Source of the DNA: an uncultured beta proteobacterium
GTDB lineage: Bacteria > Pseudomonadota > Gammaproteobacteria > Burkholderiales > Burkholderiaceae
DNA: 59,470 nt
NCBI GenBank assembly: GCA_903900805.1
Contig: CAIUOP010000018.1
Coordinates: 1-59,470 of the forward strand
Reading direction: 5' to 3'
Positions 1 through 17,434 of this stretch are shown piece after piece (within the stretch, counting starts at the first letter, position 1; each line of letters starts with the position of its first letter). The position numbers were made by a program, and so were the translations under genes. The notes under the pieces were generated by a model. The model saw only the letters and a list, made by a program, of their open reading frames with translations. It did no database searches and had not been told where the DNA came from.

Positions 1-21
1 CTTACTAACATAGGAGAAGAG

Positions 22-312
22 ATGAATTTGCGTCCCTTACATGATCGCGTAATCATCAAGCGTTTAGATCAAGAATCAAAAACTGCTTCCGGAATCATCA
101 TTCCTGATGCTGCTGCAGAAAAGCCAGATCAAGGCGAAATTTTGGCAGTAGGCCCAGGCAAGCGCGATGACAGCGGCAAATTAAATGCGCCGGACGTCAA
201 AATTGGTGATCGCGTGTTATTTGGTAAATATGCTGGACAAACGGTCAAGGTTGACGGTGATGAGCTTCTCGTCATGCGCGAAGAAGACATCATGGCTGTT
301 GTGCAGAAGTAA
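22..312 (+). CDS. groES: Co-chaperonin GroES (Hsp10)
   Basis: GroES forms the heptameric lid of the GroEL folding chamber in the cytoplasm. The 96-residue length is standard and the N-terminus ([10 protein letters not shown]) is the family hallmark. The mobile loop that contacts GroEL lies around residues 17-33 ([12 protein letters not shown]). The C-terminal half carries the [11 protein letters not shown] roof and beta-barrel region. An AGGAG ribosome binding site at 12-16 supports the start. groEL follows after 28 bases, so this is the first gene of a groESL operon. Its heat-shock promoter, and any HrcA operator, lie beyond the left edge of the window. Confidence 0.98.
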   Translation: MNLRPLHDRVIIKRLDQESKTASGIIIPDAAAEKPDQGEILAVGPGKRDDSGKLNAPDVKIGDRVLFGKYAGQTVKVDGDELLVMREEDIMAVVQK

Positions 313-325
313 TTTCAGTATTTAA

Positions 326-1993
<1,668 letters not shown>

Positions 1994-2030
1994 TTGCCTC
2001 ACCTCTCCAGCCTCTCGCTGTAGAAACTAA

Positions 2031-2062
2031 AACGCCTGGTTCAAAAGACCGGGCGTTTTTTA
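2031..2062 (+). terminator. Intrinsic terminator of groESL
   Basis: A 10-bp stem (2031-2040 paired with 2048-2057, including one G-T pair) with a 7-base loop runs straight into a T-rich tail. It lies 38 bases after the groEL stop, as expected for a Rho-independent terminator ending the groES-groEL transcript. Confidence 0.9.
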
Positions 2063-2082
2063 TTGCAGTAAAACAGGAAAAT

Positions 2083-2109
2083 AAAAAGGCTGCCAATGGC
2101 AGCCTTTTT
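2083..2109 (-). terminator. Intrinsic terminator of the pnt operon, probably bidirectional
   Basis: A perfect 12-bp inverted repeat (2083-2094 with 2098-2109, loop AAT) has an A-run on its left and a T-run on its right. On the minus strand it gives a G/C-rich hairpin followed by five T's just after the pntB stop. The same symmetry would also stop groESL readthrough on the plus strand. Confidence 0.85.
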
Positions 2110-2129
2110 GCTCTTGAACATAAACTGAC

Positions 2130-3500
2130 TTATTCAACAGCCTTGACCATATCTTCCACGACCTTCTTCGCATCACCGAAGACCATCATGGTTTTATCCA
2201 TATAGAAGAGTTCGTTATCAAGGCCAGCATAACCAGCAGCCATTGAGCGCTTATTGACAATGATAGTTTTGGCTTTGAATGCCTCCAAAATTGGCATACC
2301 AAAGATTGGGCTACCCGGTGTGCGTGCTGCTGGGTTTACCACATCATTTGCACCAAGCACTAACACTACGTCAGCTTGACCAAAGTCGCTGTTGATATCT
2401 TCCATCTCAAACACTTGGTCATACGGTACTTCAGCTTCAGCCAAGAGTACATTCATATGTCCAGGCATACGACCAGCTACGGGATGAATCGCATACTTCA
2501 CAGTTACACCATGGTGAGTCAATTTTTCAGTTAACTCCTTAAGAGCATGCTGCGCCCGGGCAACTGCTAATCCATAACCAGGAACAATAATCACAGTGTC
2601 AGCATTTTCCATGAGGAAAGCAGCGTCTTCTGGCGATCCAGTTTTGTAGTTCTTAGGGGAGCCATCATCAGCCCCGCCGCTAGCAGCCTCAGCGCCGAAG
2701 CCGCCGAGCAATACTGCAACAATAGAGCGATTCATCGCTTTACACATAATGTAAGACAGAATCGCGCCTGAAGAGCCTACACAGGCACCAGCAATAATCA
2801 AAACTGGGTTGTTCAAAGTGAAACCAATGCCTGCTGCAGCCCAACCAGAGTAGCTATTGAGCATAGACACAACAACTGGCATATCAGCGCCGCCGATAGG
2901 AATAATTAAGGTCACACCCAATACCAAGGCAATCGCACACATCGCCAAGAAAGCAGCGTGGCTATCACCCATGTAATAAGCAATGCCTGCGCCAACCATC
3001 GAAATAGCTAAGATCAAGTTGAGCAAGTGCTGGCCAGAGAAGGTGACTGGCTTGCCGCTTACCTTGCCAGACAATTTACCGAAAGCAATTACAGAAGCAG
3101 TAAAGGTAATCGCGCCAATAAATGCGCCAATAAAGAGCTCAATCTTTTGGGCACCAGTATGGGCTTGCGCTGGATTAAATACGGCAGCAATGGCAATCAA
3201 GACTGCTGACAAGCCTACGAATGAGTGCATCAATGCCACGAGCTCGGGCATCTTGGTCATTTGTACTTGTTTGGCTGCGATCGTGCCAATAATTGCACCA
3301 CCTACAACAGCACCAATGATGAGACTAAAGACTGGCTTAAAGTCAGGGATAAAGAATGTCGTAATGACAGCCAGCAGCATACCAATCATGCCAAACATAT
3401 TGCCTTGGCGAGAGGTGGTCGGCGAAGATAGTCCACGCAATGCGAGGATGAACAGCACCGAGGAGATGAGATATGAAATTGCAGTTATGTTTGACATCAT
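2130..3500 (-). CDS. pntB: NAD(P) transhydrogenase subunit beta
   Basis: This is the beta subunit of the proton-translocating transhydrogenase in the inner membrane, which makes NADPH from NADH using proton-motive force. The 456 residues begin with about nine hydrophobic segments (domain II, to about residue 265). A soluble NADP(H)-binding domain III follows, with the GYGLAVARAQ nucleotide loop, GANDVVNPAA and KRSMAAGYAG motifs. Two ATG codons lie in tandem at the start (3500 and 3497), with GAGA a few bases upstream; either could be used. It is the last gene of a three-gene operon with the two alpha subunits, 30 bases after pntAb. Confidence 0.97.
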   Translation of the reverse strand: MMSNITAISYLISSVLFILALRGLSSPTTSRQGNMFGMIGMLLAVITTFFIPDFKPVFSLIIGAVVGGAIIGTIAAKQVQMTKMPELVALMHSFVGLSAVLIAIAAVFNPAQAHTGAQKIELFIGAFIGAITFTASVIAFGKLSGKVSGKPVTFSGQHLLNLILAISMVGAGIAYYMGDSHAAFLAMCAIALVLGVTLIIPIGGADMPVVVSMLNSYSGWAAAGIGFTLNNPVLIIAGACVGSSGAILSYIMCKAMNRSIVAVLLGGFGAEAASGGADDGSPKNYKTGSPEDAAFLMENADTVIIVPGYGLAVARAQHALKELTEKLTHHGVTVKYAIHPVAGRMPGHMNVLLAEAEVPYDQVFEMEDINSDFGQADVVLVLGANDVVNPAARTPGSPIFGMPILEAFKAKTIIVNKRSMAAGYAGLDNELFYMDKTMMVFGDAKKVVEDMVKAVE

Positions 3501-3530
3501 TTTGGTCTCTATATAGATCTTGTTCTAGTT

Positions 3531-3869
3531 TTATTTAGTTCCAGCCGCATCTGCTTTAGGAGTTTTCTTCTTAAACATCTCGAGCATGCGTCGGGTGACC
3601 ATAAAGCCACCAAAAATATTGATGGAAGCCAGGAATACTGCTACGGCACCAATGATGCTAGTGAGGGTGATTTCATCGCCGCCAATAACTTCCGTTTGCA
3701 GAAGTGCGCCAACAATAATAATTCCGGAGATGGCATTAGTAACAGCCATCAATGGCGTATGTAATGCAGGGGTAACGTTCCAAACCACGTGGTAACCAAC
3801 AAAAATGGCCAATACAAATACAGTGATGTTTTGGACTGTGAGGATGCTTTGAAAGGCAGCGAGATCCAT
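3531..3869 (-). CDS. pntAb: NAD(P) transhydrogenase subunit alpha, membrane part
   Basis: This 112-residue protein is the small membrane portion of the alpha subunit. In E. coli it is fused to the C-terminus of PntA, but here, as in Rhodospirillum and many betaproteobacteria, it is a separate polypeptide. It has three to four hydrophobic segments (about residues 10-30, 40-60 and 65-90) and a charged C-terminus ([15 protein letters not shown]). It lies between the soluble alpha part and pntB, with 30 bases or fewer on each side, and so probably forms domain II together with PntB. Confidence 0.95.
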   Translation of the reverse strand: MDLAAFQSILTVQNITVFVLAIFVGYHVVWNVTPALHTPLMAVTNAISGIIIVGALLQTEVIGGDEITLTSIIGAVAVFLASINIFGGFMVTRRMLEMFKKKTPKADAAGTK

Positions 3870-3897
3870 GATATTTCCTTAATCTAAATTTATTCTA

Positions 3898-5028
3898 TTA
3901 GTTTTTACGGACAGCTTGACCATCACGACACATTAAGCAGGCAGTAACGATATCGTCATCAGCAGGGATAAGTAATTTTGCATCTTTATCAACAATTAAT
4001 TTCATGAAATCAATTAAGTTACGTGCGTAGAGTGCTGATGCATCTGCTGCAACCATGCTCGCAAGATTGGTATAACCAACAATTTTTACACCATTCACTT
4101 CAACAATTTTGTCAGCTTGGGTGAGTGGACAATTGCCTGAACCATTTTCACCTTTGCCTGCTGCTATGTCGATCACGATAGAGCCAGGCTTCATATTGGT
4201 AACGGTATCACTATGCAATAGGACTGGGGGCTTACGACCCGGGATTAAGGCGGTAGTAATCACAATGTCAGCTTGTTGAGCGCGCTCGGCAACTAAAGCC
4301 GCTTGACGTTTCATCCAAGCTTCTGGCATTGGGCGAGCATAGCCACCGACGCCTTTAGCGATTTCACGCTCCTCATCAGTTTCATAGGGAACATCAACAA
4401 ATTTACCGCCCAAGGATTCAATTTGCTCTTTAGCAGCAGGTCGCACATCAGATGCTTCAATGACAGCACCTAAACGTTTAGCAGTTGCGATGGCCTGTAA
4501 GCCAGCAACACCAGCACCTAAGATGAGTACGCGAGCAGCTTTAACGGTACCAGCGGCAGTCATCAACATTGGCATGAAGCGTTGATATTCATTTGCAGCA
4601 ATCATCACTGCTTTATATCCAGCAATATTTGCTTGTGAAGACAAGACGTCCATACTTTGTGCGCGAGTAGTACGGGGCGCTGCTTCTAATGAAAATGCTG
4701 TAACGCCTTGTGCAGCCATTGCTGCAATATTGTCGTTATCAAATGGATCAAGCATTCCGATCAGAACACTGCCAGATTTAATTTGCTTAAGCTCAGCCGC
4801 TTCAGGAGCGCGTACCTTTAAAACAATTTCTGCTCCGAATGCATCTGCAGCACTACCAATCGTAGCGCCTACAGCTTCATATGCAGAGTCTGGTTGACTA
4901 GCCTGAACGCCGGCACCCTTTTGAATGAGGATGCTATGACCTTGGCTAATCAGTTTTTTTACCGTTTCTGGTGTGGCGGCCACTCGAGTTTCCCCAGGCC
5001 TTATTTCTAGCGGCACTCCTATGCGCAT
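3898..5028 (-). CDS. pntAa: NAD(P) transhydrogenase subunit alpha, NAD(H)-binding part
   Basis: This is soluble domain I of the transhydrogenase, which binds NAD(H) and passes hydride to the NADP in PntB. It is 376 residues long and related to alanine dehydrogenase. Visible motifs are RAQSMD (122-127), SSQANIAGY (130-138) and the Rossmann loop GAGVAG (171-176). The start is well supported by a GGAG ribosome binding site about 7 bases upstream. It is the first gene of the minus-strand operon pntAa-pntAb-pntB. Its promoter should lie in 5029-5207; an AT-rich stretch reading TATAAAATAG on the minus strand (about 5060-5069) is a possible -10 region. Confidence 0.97.
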   Translation of the reverse strand: MRIGVPLEIRPGETRVAATPETVKKLISQGHSILIQKGAGVQASQPDSAYEAVGATIGSAADAFGAEIVLKVRAPEAAELKQIKSGSVLIGMLDPFDNDNIAAMAAQGVTAFSLEAAPRTTRAQSMDVLSSQANIAGYKAVMIAANEYQRFMPMLMTAAGTVKAARVLILGAGVAGLQAIATAKRLGAVIEASDVRPAAKEQIESLGGKFVDVPYETDEEREIAKGVGGYARPMPEAWMKRQAALVAERAQQADIVITTALIPGRKPPVLLHSDTVTNMKPGSIVIDIAAGKGENGSGNCPLTQADKIVEVNGVKIVGYTNLASMVAADASALYARNLIDFMKLIVDKDAKLLIPADDDIVTACLMCRDGQAVRKN

Positions 5029-5207
5029 GGCATGTCTCCAAAAGCAAAATTTTTAAAAGTCTATTTTATAGATAAACAGGGAAGGTTTTACCTATTTACT
5101 GAGCCCCCAGGTCTGCCGGCTATGGTTTTGCCTAAAATCCTGCGAAGTCCGGTTGAGACTTCTACAATGGGGTCTATCTGTCTATTAAGTATTCTCGCAT
5201 TTTTTTG

Positions 5208-6320
5208 ATGATCTCTCTCAATTCTTCAGCAATCCCGTCTGTAAAGCCCCAGAAAGTCGTTATTGGCATGTCTGGAGGGGTAGATTCGTCAGTAGCTGCC
5301 TGGATGCTCAAAGAGCAGGGTTATGAGGTTATTGGCCTGTTTATGAAAAACTGGGAAGATGACGATAACGACGAATATTGCTCTGCCCGCCAGGATTGGC
5401 TTGATGTTGTTTCGGTAGCAGATTTGATCGGAATTGATGTTGAAGCGGTCAATTTCGCTGCTGAATACCGGGAGCGTGTATTTGCTGAGTTTTTACGTGA
5501 ATACGCTGCAGGGCGAACTCCCAATCCTGACGTTCTCTGTAATGCTGAAATTAAATTCAAAGCCTTTTTAGATCACGCCATGAGTTTGGGAGCGGATGCA
5601 ATTGCCACTGGACACTACGCCAGAGTGCGTCATGAAGGTGGCAAAGTTCAATTATTAAAAGCGGTTGATACGAGTAAAGACCAAAGTTATTTTTTGCATC
5701 GTTTAACGCAGCAACAATTAGCGAATGTTTTATTTCCATTAGGAGAAATTCCAAAAACGGAAGTGCGCAAGATTGCTGAAAAAATTGGCCTACACAATGC
5801 GCGAAAAAAAGATAGCACTGGAATTTGTTTTATTGGCGAACGCCCATTTCGAGAATTCCTAAACCGTTACTTACCACGAACACCAGGCCCAATCAAAACG
5901 CCTGATGGCAAGACCGTTGGTGAGCATATGGGCTTAGCGTTTTTCACTTTAGGTCAGCGCAAAGGGATTGGCATAGGTGGCAGTCAGGATGGCAATGGCG
6001 ATGCTTGGTACGTAGCGCGCAAGGATATGACAAATAACACCTTATATGTAGCGCAGGGCCATGAACACCCTTGGTTACTAGCCAACAAGCTAGAGGCTAT
6101 TGATGCGAGTTGGATTGCGGGCGTTGTCCCAATTTCTGGAAACTATTCTGCTAAAACTCGCTATCGCCAAACTGATTCAATTTGTATGTTAAATGCAAGT
6201 GAGGCACCCTTGAATTTCAGTTTGAATTTTCCAGAAGCGCAATGGGCAGTAACGCCAGGACAATCTGCTGTTTTGTATGACGGAGATATCTGTTTGGGGG
6301 GCGGAATTATTTCCGCCTAG
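5208..6320 (+). CDS. mnmA: tRNA-specific 2-thiouridylase MnmA
   Basis: MnmA thiolates U34 of Lys, Glu and Gln tRNAs using ATP and a relayed persulfide. The 370-residue protein has the ATP pyrophosphatase P-loop SGGVDSS (22-28) and NPDVLC with catalytic Cys111. The second cysteine, Cys207 in [15 protein letters not shown], receives sulfur, and a beta-barrel C-terminal domain follows. I chose the ATG at 5208; a TTG lies directly before it at 5205, and neither has a clear ribosome binding site. The gene is divergent from pntAa. A perfect 7-bp inverted repeat covers its last codons but has no T-tract. Confidence 0.97.
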   Translation: MISLNSSAIPSVKPQKVVIGMSGGVDSSVAAWMLKEQGYEVIGLFMKNWEDDDNDEYCSARQDWLDVVSVADLIGIDVEAVNFAAEYRERVFAEFLREYAAGRTPNPDVLCNAEIKFKAFLDHAMSLGADAIATGHYARVRHEGGKVQLLKAVDTSKDQSYFLHRLTQQQLANVLFPLGEIPKTEVRKIAEKIGLHNARKKDSTGICFIGERPFREFLNRYLPRTPGPIKTPDGKTVGEHMGLAFFTLGQRKGIGIGGSQDGNGDAWYVARKDMTNNTLYVAQGHEHPWLLANKLEAIDASWIAGVVPISGNYSAKTRYRQTDSICMLNASEAPLNFSLNFPEAQWAVTPGQSAVLYDGDICLGGGIISA

Positions 6321-6345
6321 ACCCCATTAGTAACTCAAATTAAAT

Positions 6346-9788
<3,443 letters not shown>

Positions 9789-9792
<4 letters not shown>

Positions 9793-9808
9793 GTCTAACT
9801 TGACTTAA
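9789..9808. terminator. Hairpin spanning the convergent waaA and secF stops
   Basis: A perfect 7-bp inverted repeat (9789-9795 with 9802-9808, 6-base loop) covers the stop codons of both waaA (plus) and secF (minus). There is no long T-run on either side, so it is a weak or Rho-assisted terminator candidate, or it may only protect the 3' ends. Confidence 0.35.
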
Positions 9809-10779
9809 ACGCGTGCCCCGAAATTAGGGTCATCATTGCGGGTATTGTCATCAGGCTTTTTGTCGCCCTTCGCTAAATCTTCACGTGTTACTCCAAGCCA
9901 CATCGCTAAGGCTGCAGCTACGAATACTGAAGAGTAAATACCAAACAAAATACCAATGGTCAGAGCTAGAGCAAAGTAGAACAGTGTTGGGCCACCAAAG
10001 ATCAGCATAGCCAGAACCATCATCTCAGTGCTACCGTGAGTAATAACGGTACGACTGATTGTGCTAGTAATCGCATTGTCAATAATCTCGCGGGTATTCA
10101 TCTTGCGATATTTTCGGAAGTTTTCACGAATACGATCAAAGATCACCACAGACTCGTTTACGGAGTAACCCAGAACTGCAAGCACTGCTGCCAAGACGGA
10201 GAGTGAGAACTCCCATTGAAAGAAAGCGAAGAAGCCCAATATGATCACAATGTCATGCAAGTTTGCGATGATGCCGGCTACTGCAAATTTCCACTCAAAG
10301 CGGAACGAGAGATAAATCACAATACCAATGATTACAAAGATCAGAGCCTTCAAACCATCTATGGCCAGCTCTTGACCAACTTGTGGTCCAACGAACTCTA
10401 CGCGCTGTAGTTTGGCTCCACTACTTATTGGCTCAAGTGCTTGCATTACTGCAGCACTTTGATCTGCAGAAGAGATGAGTTTACCTTCAGCATCTTTTTG
10501 TAAGGGCAGACGAATCATGATGTCGCGCGAGCTACCAAAGTTCTGAATCTGGGTATCTGCGTAACCTAACTTCTCAACTTTGGCACGAATAGAATCAAGT
10601 GGTGCAGCTTGAGGATAGCTAACCTCCATGACTGTGCCGCCAGTAAATTCAATGGAGAGATGAAGGCCGTTTTGCCATAAGAAGAAGACAGCTGCTAAGA
10701 AGGTAATTAAAGAAATCGCATTGAGCACCAAGGCATGGCGCATGAAGGGGATATCTTTTTTGATCCGGAAAAATTCCAT
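9805..10779 (-). CDS. secF: Protein translocase subunit SecF
   Basis: SecF works with SecD in the inner membrane, using proton-motive force to pull exported proteins out of SecYEG. The 324 residues give the expected pattern. There is a first membrane segment (about 17-37), a periplasmic domain (to about residue 140) and five further membrane segments. The conserved transport motif NESVVIFDRIREN is in the fourth. The C-terminal cytoplasmic tail is charged and short. It follows secD after only 3 bases, and the pair is transcribed with yajC. Confidence 0.98.
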   Translation of the reverse strand: MEFFRIKKDIPFMRHALVLNAISLITFLAAVFFLWQNGLHLSIEFTGGTVMEVSYPQAAPLDSIRAKVEKLGYADTQIQNFGSSRDIMIRLPLQKDAEGKLISSADQSAAVMQALEPISSGAKLQRVEFVGPQVGQELAIDGLKALIFVIIGIVIYLSFRFEWKFAVAGIIANLHDIVIILGFFAFFQWEFSLSVLAAVLAVLGYSVNESVVIFDRIRENFRKYRKMNTREIIDNAITSTISRTVITHGSTEMMVLAMLIFGGPTLFYFALALTIGILFGIYSSVFVAAALAMWLGVTREDLAKGDKKPDDNTRNDDPNFGARV

Positions 10780-10782
10780 AGC

Positions 10783-12642
10783 TTATTTCTCCTGTGGGCG
10801 CCAAACTTGGCCAATAGCAAGTTTTTGAACCTTCTTGTGTCTGCCATACCAAAGATTGACAAGACCGCGTGAGAAGAAAACAGCCGAGAACATAGAGGTC
10901 AAAATACCTAAGCAGTGAACCACTGCAAAGCCTTTGATTGGTCCAGAGCCAAATGCTAAGAGGGCAAGACCAGCAATCAAGGTAGTCACGTTCGAGTCCA
11001 AAATGGTTGCCCATGCTTTATCAAAGCCAACTGCAATAGCGGTTTGAGGAGCAGCACCATTACGTAGCTCCTCCCGAATACGTTCATTAATTAATACGTT
11101 GGAATCAATTGCCATACCAAGCGCTAAAGCCATCGCAGCGATGCCTGGCAAAGTAAGGGTTGCTTGTAACATTGATAGCACGGAGATCAGTAGGAGCAAG
11201 TTCACTGCCAACGCAATGACTGAAAACGTACCAAACAGTAAGTAGTAAGCCATCATGAAAATCGCAATTGCGCCAAAGCCAATCAACAGCGATTTAAATC
11301 CCTTTTCAATATTCTCTGCACCTAAGCTTGGTCCAATGGTGCGCTCTTCGATAATCTCCATTGGTGCGGCTAAGGAGCCAGCACGAAGTAAAAGTGCCAA
11401 ATCATTAGCGCTGGCGGTAGTAGGCTGCCCTGTGATCTGGAACTTGGAGCCAAATTCACCTTGAATAGTGGCAATGGTGAGAACTTCACCTTTACCTTTT
11501 TCAAAGAGAATCATGCCCATTGGCTTGCCAAGATTCTCGCGGGTGACCTCCTGCATCACGCGGCCACCAGCTGCATCAAGAGAAATATTTACAGCAGGAC
11601 GTTGGTTTTGATCAAAGCCAGCACTAGCGTCAGTAATACGATCACCACTGAAAATAACCGACTTCTTAAATACGCCCAATCGGTTTTCTCCAAAGCGGAA
11701 GGTATCCGTGCCTGGAGGCGGGGTTTCACCAATGCCAATACTAGAAACTAATGGGTCGGCTAAGCGAGACTCTAAAGTCGCTGTACGACCAATAATATCT
11801 TTGGCGCGCGCGGTATCTTGAACGCCTGGCAACTGCACTACGATGCGCTCAGTACCTTGTTGTTGAATAACCGGCTCTTTAACTGCTAATTCATTCACAC
11901 GTTTATTTAAAGTAATAATATTTTGCTTGACCGCGCTATCTTGGATTTCTTTTAATGCCGTTGGCTTAAATTCACCAACTAACTTTGGCGACAGACCAGT
12001 AGGCTTTACTTGCCAAATAAGATCAGGTTGAGCTGATAGCAGCACTGCACGAGCAGCATCCGCATCAGTAGTGTTGCCAAAGTTAACGGTGATGCTGTCG
12101 GTGCCACGCTCAATACCCTGATGGCGAATATTTTTATCGCGTAATTGCGTACGAATGTCGGTCGCTAAAGAAGTTACCTTCTTTTGTACTGCGCCTTTCA
12201 TGTCTACCTGTAGTAGAAAATACACGCCACCACGTAAATCAAGACCTAAAGGCATTGGTAATGCATTGATGGCATGCAGCCAATCTGGCGTATTTGAAAG
12301 TAGATTCAATGCAACCGTAAAGTTTGGATCAGTTTGATCAACATTGATTTTCTGCTGTAATAGATCACGTGCGCGCAGTTGGATGTCAGTGTTACTAAAG
12401 CGAATTTTGATAGAGCCTACATTTGTAGTATTTTCAAAGAAAATACCGGTGTTACTGATATCAGCTTCAGACAAAATCTTTTCAACACGAGCTTGTGTCG
12501 CCAAATCAACCTTGATGGTTGGTTTGGCAGACGAGATCTGAACCGCTGGTGCCTCACCATAAAAATTGGGTAATGAATATAGCGCGCCGATCATCAAGGC
12601 AACGGCAATAACTAGATATTTCCAGAGAGGGTAGCGATTCAT
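10783..12642 (-). CDS. secD: Protein translocase subunit SecD
   Basis: SecD is the large partner of SecF. The 619-residue protein has membrane segment 1 at about residues 8-25. A large periplasmic P1 region includes LDLRGGVYFLLQVD. Five C-terminal membrane segments follow, with GMAIDSNVLINERIREE, the counterpart of the SecF motif. Length and architecture match the proteobacterial, unfused SecD. It lies 25 bases downstream of yajC, and the order yajC-secD-secF is the usual one. Confidence 0.98.
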   Translation of the reverse strand: MNRYPLWKYLVIAVALMIGALYSLPNFYGEAPAVQISSAKPTIKVDLATQARVEKILSEADISNTGIFFENTTNVGSIKIRFSNTDIQLRARDLLQQKINVDQTDPNFTVALNLLSNTPDWLHAINALPMPLGLDLRGGVYFLLQVDMKGAVQKKVTSLATDIRTQLRDKNIRHQGIERGTDSITVNFGNTTDADAARAVLLSAQPDLIWQVKPTGLSPKLVGEFKPTALKEIQDSAVKQNIITLNKRVNELAVKEPVIQQQGTERIVVQLPGVQDTARAKDIIGRTATLESRLADPLVSSIGIGETPPPGTDTFRFGENRLGVFKKSVIFSGDRITDASAGFDQNQRPAVNISLDAAGGRVMQEVTRENLGKPMGMILFEKGKGEVLTIATIQGEFGSKFQITGQPTTASANDLALLLRAGSLAAPMEIIEERTIGPSLGAENIEKGFKSLLIGFGAIAIFMMAYYLLFGTFSVIALAVNLLLLISVLSMLQATLTLPGIAAMALALGMAIDSNVLINERIREELRNGAAPQTAIAVGFDKAWATILDSNVTTLIAGLALLAFGSGPIKGFAVVHCLGILTSMFSAVFFSRGLVNLWYGRHKKVQKLAIGQVWRPQEK

Positions 12643-12667
12643 GTTGAGATACTTTTAAACAAACGTA

Positions 12668-12994
12668 TTAAGCAGACTTTAATGTGCCTTTTGGCAATAC
12701 TGCGGTAATAGCACCTTTTTGTATTTGCACTTCAGTGCCAGCTGAGATTTCAACAGTAAGCACCACATCTTTCATTGCAGTGACTTTGCCCATGATGCCA
12801 CCGACTGTCAGCACTTCATCGCCAACTGCTAAAGCTTCAAGCATGGCTTTAGTTTCTTTTTGACGCTTCATTTGTGGACGAATCATGATGAAATACAAAA
12901 CTGCAAACATCAAAACCAATGGTAGGAAGCTCATCAAGCCACCGGAATCTGCGCCCGCAGCTGGAGCTTGGGCAAAAGCGTTACTAATCCACAT
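12668..12994 (-). CDS. yajC: Sec translocon accessory protein YajC
   Basis: YajC is a small inner-membrane protein that copurifies with SecDF. The 108 residues include one membrane segment (about 22-40, LMSFLPLVLMFAVLYFIMI) followed by the family signature RPQMKRQKE and a cytoplasmic domain (VGDEVLTVGGIMGKV). A strong ribosome binding site (GGAGG, 9 bases upstream) fixes the start. It leads the yajC-secD-secF operon. The 132-base gap between it and tgt probably holds the operon promoter; I could not find a convincing -35/-10 pair there. Confidence 0.97.
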   Translation of the reverse strand: MWISNAFAQAPAAGADSGGLMSFLPLVLMFAVLYFIMIRPQMKRQKETKAMLEALAVGDEVLTVGGIMGKVTAMKDVVLTVEISAGTEVQIQKGAITAVLPKGTLKSA

Positions 12995-13126
12995 ATAAAA
13001 CCTCCGTTAAAGACTATTTGGAAACTACTTCAGTTTTAGACTTTTAAGTAAAGCCGTAAACCCGCAATTCTAAACTGTGTATGGCTTTGGGGGTGATTTG
13101 GCTAGCTATAGGCGCCGGTAGGGCTA

Positions 13127-15327
<2,201 letters not shown>

Positions 15328-15357
15328 AGCATTACCATCAGGTATTGGATTTTAACG

Positions 15358-17424
15358 ATGACTAACAAACAAGCGCCAAGCACACTCCAAAAAATGGGTT
15401 TAGACAGCCCTATGGCCCTTGCTTTGCATCTTCCATCTCGCTATGAAGATGAGACTGAGTTACTCACAATTGAAGAAAGCCTAAATCAGGGCAGATTTGG
15501 CTCGGCCCAGACCCAAGGGGTCGTTATTCGAAATCAGGTCCTATTTAGACCAAGAAGACAGTTGTTAGTCACCATTGAGGATGACAGTGCGACTTTGCAG
15601 CTCCGTTTCCTTAATTTCTACCCCAGCCAACAAAAACAAATGGCAGTGGGTACGCATATCCGAGTTCGCGGCGAGGTGCGTGAAGGATTTCAGGGTTCAG
15701 AAATGGTTCATCCGACTGTCAGAGCTGTAGCTGCAGATGCGCCATTGCCAACGAGCCTCACTCCAGTCTATCCAGCAAGTGCTGGAGTTTCACAAACCGT
15801 CATCCGCAAAGCAGTTGCACAAGCATTACGCGATCCTAGCTTGCAGGATAGTCTGGCCGAGTTCTTGCCCAAAAGGTTAATGACAGAACTGCTTCCAAGT
15901 AATGATTGGCCTAATTTGCAATCTGCCATTAGCTACTTACATCAACCACCTTCTGATGCTAATACGCAAGCATTGTTAGAGCGTACTGATCCGGCATGGC
16001 GTCGTATTCAATTTGAAGAATTACTAGCGCAGCAAATTTCCTTAAAGCGTGCTCATGCTATTCGAAGAGATCGGCATGCCCCAAGCTTTGCAAAGCCTAT
16101 CAAGGACAAAAGTCTTGAGGCAGTCTTACTGAAAGCACTACCGTTTACTTTAACTGGCGCACAAGCCCATGTTTGGTTAGAGATTGGCCATGATTTAGAA
16201 AAGTCATTTCCAATGAACAGGCTTTTGCAAGGAGATGTAGGTAGTGGCAAGACGGTAGTCGCTGCCTTAGCAGCGGCACGCGTGATGGATCATGGCTATC
16301 AGGCTGCAGTCATGGCTCCCACAGAAATCTTGGCTGAGCAACATTACTTAAAAATGAAAGAGTGGTTTGAGCCATTAGGTGTTCGCATTGCTTGGTTATC
16401 CGGCAGTTTGAAAGCAAAAGAAAAAAGATTAGCCCAAGAAATGATTGAGAGTGGTCAAGCTCAACTCATTATTGGTACCCATGCCCTGATTCAGGAGAGT
16501 GTGAGTTTTTCTAAATTAGGTCTGGCAGTCATTGATGAGCAACATCGCTTCGGAGTAAGACAGCGTTTAGAAATTCAGCAAAGACTTGGATCTGAACTAT
16601 TCTATTGCCATCAATTGATGATGTCGGCCACGCCAATTCCCCGTACTTTAGCGATGACGTATTACGCAGACCTTGATGTATCCGTAATTGATGAGCTCCC
16701 TCCCGGTCGAAAACCTATCACTACTAAGGTTGTGAAAGCCTCACGTCGTGATGAGGTCATTGGCGGTTTGCAAAGTTGGCTATCAAAGGGGTTACAAGCT
16801 TATTGGGTTTGCCCTTTGATTGAAGAGTCTGAAGTCTTGCAATTACAAACTGCTGTTGAAAGTTTTGAACAGCTGACACAGGCCTTACCTAATTTTAAAG
16901 TTGGCTTAGTGCATGGCCGTCTAAAAGCAGAAGAAAAGGCAGCAGTGATGGCGGCCTTCAAGGCAAATGAAATTCAATTATTAGTCGCCACGACAGTAAT
17001 TGAGGTAGGGGTAGATGTGCCGAATGCTGCGCTCATGGTGATTGAGCATGCAGAGCGTTTTGGTTATGCTCAGATTCATCAATTGCGTGGGCGTGTGGGC
17101 CGCGGTTCTGCGGATTCTGTTTGTATCTTGATGTATGCAGAGCCGCTGTCAATGGCTGCTAAAGAGCGCTTACAGACTCTACGCGAAGTATCGGATGGTT
17201 TTGTGATTGCAGAGCGGGATCTTTCTCTCCGCGGCCCCGGTGAACTCCTCGGAGCGAAGCAGTCTGGAGATGGCATGTTGCGATTTGTAGATTTGCAGCG
17301 AGATGCCTGGTTAATCGAATTAGCTCAACAAGCAGCCGAACGATTACTAGCAGAGCATGCTGATTTAGTAGAGCGCCATCTAGAGCGTTGGCTAGGATCT
17401 CGCGCTGAATTTCTAAAGGCATGA
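15358..17424 (+). CDS. recG: ATP-dependent DNA helicase RecG
   Basis: RecG is a branch-migration helicase that regresses stalled forks and processes Holliday junctions and R-loops. The 688-residue protein has the N-terminal wedge OB domain (about residues 50-150), Walker A GDVGSGKT (292-299) and a DEQH box (393-396). The C-terminal helicase half has QLRGRVGRG and the [15 protein letters not shown]-type region. The frame extends upstream to 15322, but the ATG at 15358 ([14 protein letters not shown]) is preferred because the extension would overlap queA. ubiA follows 10 bases downstream. Confidence 0.97.
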   Translation: MTNKQAPSTLQKMGLDSPMALALHLPSRYEDETELLTIEESLNQGRFGSAQTQGVVIRNQVLFRPRRQLLVTIEDDSATLQLRFLNFYPSQQKQMAVGTHIRVRGEVREGFQGSEMVHPTVRAVAADAPLPTSLTPVYPASAGVSQTVIRKAVAQALRDPSLQDSLAEFLPKRLMTELLPSNDWPNLQSAISYLHQPPSDANTQALLERTDPAWRRIQFEELLAQQISLKRAHAIRRDRHAPSFAKPIKDKSLEAVLLKALPFTLTGAQAHVWLEIGHDLEKSFPMNRLLQGDVGSGKTVVAALAAARVMDHGYQAAVMAPTEILAEQHYLKMKEWFEPLGVRIAWLSGSLKAKEKRLAQEMIESGQAQLIIGTHALIQESVSFSKLGLAVIDEQHRFGVRQRLEIQQRLGSELFYCHQLMMSATPIPRTLAMTYYADLDVSVIDELPPGRKPITTKVVKASRRDEVIGGLQSWLSKGLQAYWVCPLIEESEVLQLQTAVESFEQLTQALPNFKVGLVHGRLKAEEKAAVMAAFKANEIQLLVATTVIEVGVDVPNAALMVIEHAERFGYAQIHQLRGRVGRGSADSVCILMYAEPLSMAAKERLQTLREVSDGFVIAERDLSLRGPGELLGAKQSGDGMLRFVDLQRDAWLIELAQQAAERLLAEHADLVERHLERWLGSRAEFLKA

Positions 17425-17434
17425 TAATTACTCC

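Noticed and set aside
2983..3516. 177-codon open frame on the plus strand opposite pntB
   Set aside because: It lies wholly antisense to a well-supported transhydrogenase gene. It has no ribosome binding site or recognisable domain, and its hydrophobic-rich composition is that of a codon-shadow of membrane helices.
5029..5207. Hidden small gene or RNA in the pntAa-mnmA gap
   Set aside because: No open frame with a ribosome binding site and no hairpin with a T-tail is visible. The stretch is best explained as a divergent promoter region.
6300..6317. Perfect 7-bp inverted repeat (6300-6306 with 6311-6317) at the end of mnmA as a terminator
   Set aside because: It lies in the last codons of mnmA and has no T-run on either strand, so a terminator call is not supported.
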